This document shows positions 62,727 to 64,000 of a stretch of DNA of 64,000 nucleotides, in pieces. Within the stretch, counting starts at the first letter, position 1. Each line of letters starts with the position of its first letter. This stretch comes from Echinococcus granulosus (taxonomy: Eukaryota > Platyhelminthes > Cestoda > Cyclophyllidea > Taeniidae). The DNA lies in the NCBI RefSeq assembly GCF_000524195.1, contig NW_020170430.1, forward strand, positions 365,547 through 429,546, given 5' to 3'. The notes under the pieces were generated by a model. It saw nothing but the letters and a program-made list of their open reading frames with translations. It made no database searches and had not been told where the DNA came from. A program made the translations under genes and the position numbers.

Positions 62727-63850
62727 ATGGCCACCGTGCATGCAGCTCCCAACTTCGATGCGCATAAAGATGCCGAGACTTTGTACAATGCTATGAAGGG
62801 ATTAGGTGAGAAGCTTTGGCTTAATTGCTTTTTTGCTACACATTCAAGTTCTGGTGCTGGATAGGTTGTTCTTTCAACTGGTTATGTGTTTTTGGAGTTC
62901 GAAACTTTGGAGTGAGACTAACTACCTGAAGGTGTACTCATAAGTTTTAATAAAAAACACTGTTAGTGCACTCTGACTGCTCTATAATCCAGTTCAAGAG
63001 ATGATGATGAATGCAGCTGCATATCAGGGGACTTATGCAATCAATTTCATAGTTGTCTTTTCACATTGGAACCTTTTGCAATTTAACATCTTGCTTTGCT
63101 TATATGCTTTGCGTCTGAGGTCGGTTACTGATTGGACATAAAAATACTGAGCGGCCATCCCAATGCATAAGGCTACATGTCAATCAGAAGTGAGCTCGAT
63201 GTCGAGACAGGCATTTTTTTTAAAAGTGTCTTAAAGCACAGATTCTAGGAATTCCAAGTAGTGTCATGTACCATTCGTAAATTCATCTCTCAGGGCTGCT
63301 TTTGCAAACACTGTGAAGTAATTATGCTATCAAAAATAGCCCTGCCACAAATCTTTTGTTAAGCAGCTAAATGGTTGAACATTTTGCTGTCTTTGTGTTA
63401 GGAACTGATGAAGATGCCATTATCGACGTCTTATCACATCGCTCGCTTGAACAAAGACAAGTCATCGAAAAGACGTTCAAGGCTGTGTATGGAATGGTGC
63501 GTCTACAAAATTATCATTGTATTTTGATTCATTAATTTAAGTGATGATTGGTAATTGGAACCTCCTTAAAATTATTTATTGAGCTTTTGAACCAATATGG
63601 GGGATATGCTACGTAAAATGAACAAAAAGTTTCCTTCAACTTCAGGATCTCAAAAACACCCTTCACAAGGAACTTAGTGGCTACTTCCGTTTGGCCGTCC
63701 TCTACTCATTCTACGATAAGGCACACGTCAATGCCAGTGCGCTTTATCGGGCCATGAAGGGACTCGGCACCGATGAGACCATCTTGATTGATGTGATCTG
63801 CTCAAGTAGTAATGAGGAAATTCACGAACTGAAGGAGGCCTATAATGATA
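62727..63850 (+). CDS. ANX: Annexin (cluster copy 4), 5' part cut by the window end
   Basis: First three exons of a fourth annexin: 62727-62805, 63402-63496, 63646-63850 (79, 95, 205 nt), the same lengths and phases as copies 1 and 2. They encode the N-terminal tail ([13 protein letters not shown]), repeat I (MKGLGTDED with KELSG) and repeat II (MKGLGTDET ... [12 protein letters not shown]). Both loops and the repeat I acidic partner are intact. The exon 3 donor is GTGAGT at 63851. By analogy about 165 residues (repeats III and IV, five exons) lie to the right of the window; nothing of exon 4 is visible up to 64000. Confidence 0.96.
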
Positions 63851-64000
63851 GTGAGTTATCGCACAGTTTTCATTTTGCGCTGTAGGCACGATTCTTTCCG
63901 GAAAACTAGTTGAATTTAATGAGTATTATGCTGTAATTGATAACAGGCACAGACGGTAGCTCAAACTTGACCGCTATTATTTCGTCTCTGCTTTCTACTT

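Noticed and set aside
1..64000. CRISPR arrays, operons, rRNA, bacterial elements
   Set aside because: None seen. All recognised genes are intron-rich and of animal type.

Overview
This is nuclear DNA of an animal, most likely a parasitic flatworm (cestode or trematode). The evidence is multi-exon genes with standard GT-AG and some GC-AG introns, very short introns (29-34 nt) grouped near the 5' ends of genes, long AT-rich spacers, a fixed 100-N scaffold gap, and a cluster of group-B-type annexins. No bacterial operon structure, CRISPR array or rRNA was seen. The species call is an inference from these traits.

Layout from left to right. 1-342: probable 3' end of an LTR retrotransposon. 946-5402 (+): TFIIIC subunit GTF3C2, 11 exons. 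6173-13491 (-): complete catalytic subunit of mitochondrial DNA polymerase gamma (POLG), 18 exons, convergent with GTF3C2. 14577-19225 (-): CEP104, the ciliary-tip and centriole protein, about 15 exons. 21394-39065 (-): conventional beta-spectrin with two CH domains, a long run of spectrin repeats and a C-terminal PH domain, about 20 exons. 40754 to the right edge: four annexin genes ordered minus, minus, plus, plus (40754-43416, 45389-49055, 54403-58129, 62727 onward). The fourth is cut by the window end.

Exon models were built by hand from reading frame, splice sites and family similarity. In GTF3C2, POLG and the three complete annexins every junction keeps phase and the total is a multiple of three (predicted 769, 1110, 310, 314 and 316 aa). 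CEP104 (about 910 aa) has one tentative exon, and spectrin has one unresolved link at 34423-35545.

The first four genes are unrelated housekeeping functions: Pol III transcription, mtDNA replication, cilium tip and membrane skeleton. The annexins are a local family made by duplication, since all copies share the same intron positions and exon lengths. I found no clearly new system. The most notable points are the inverted annexin cluster with changed calcium-site residues in single members, three GC-AG introns with an identical donor, and extreme mini-introns.
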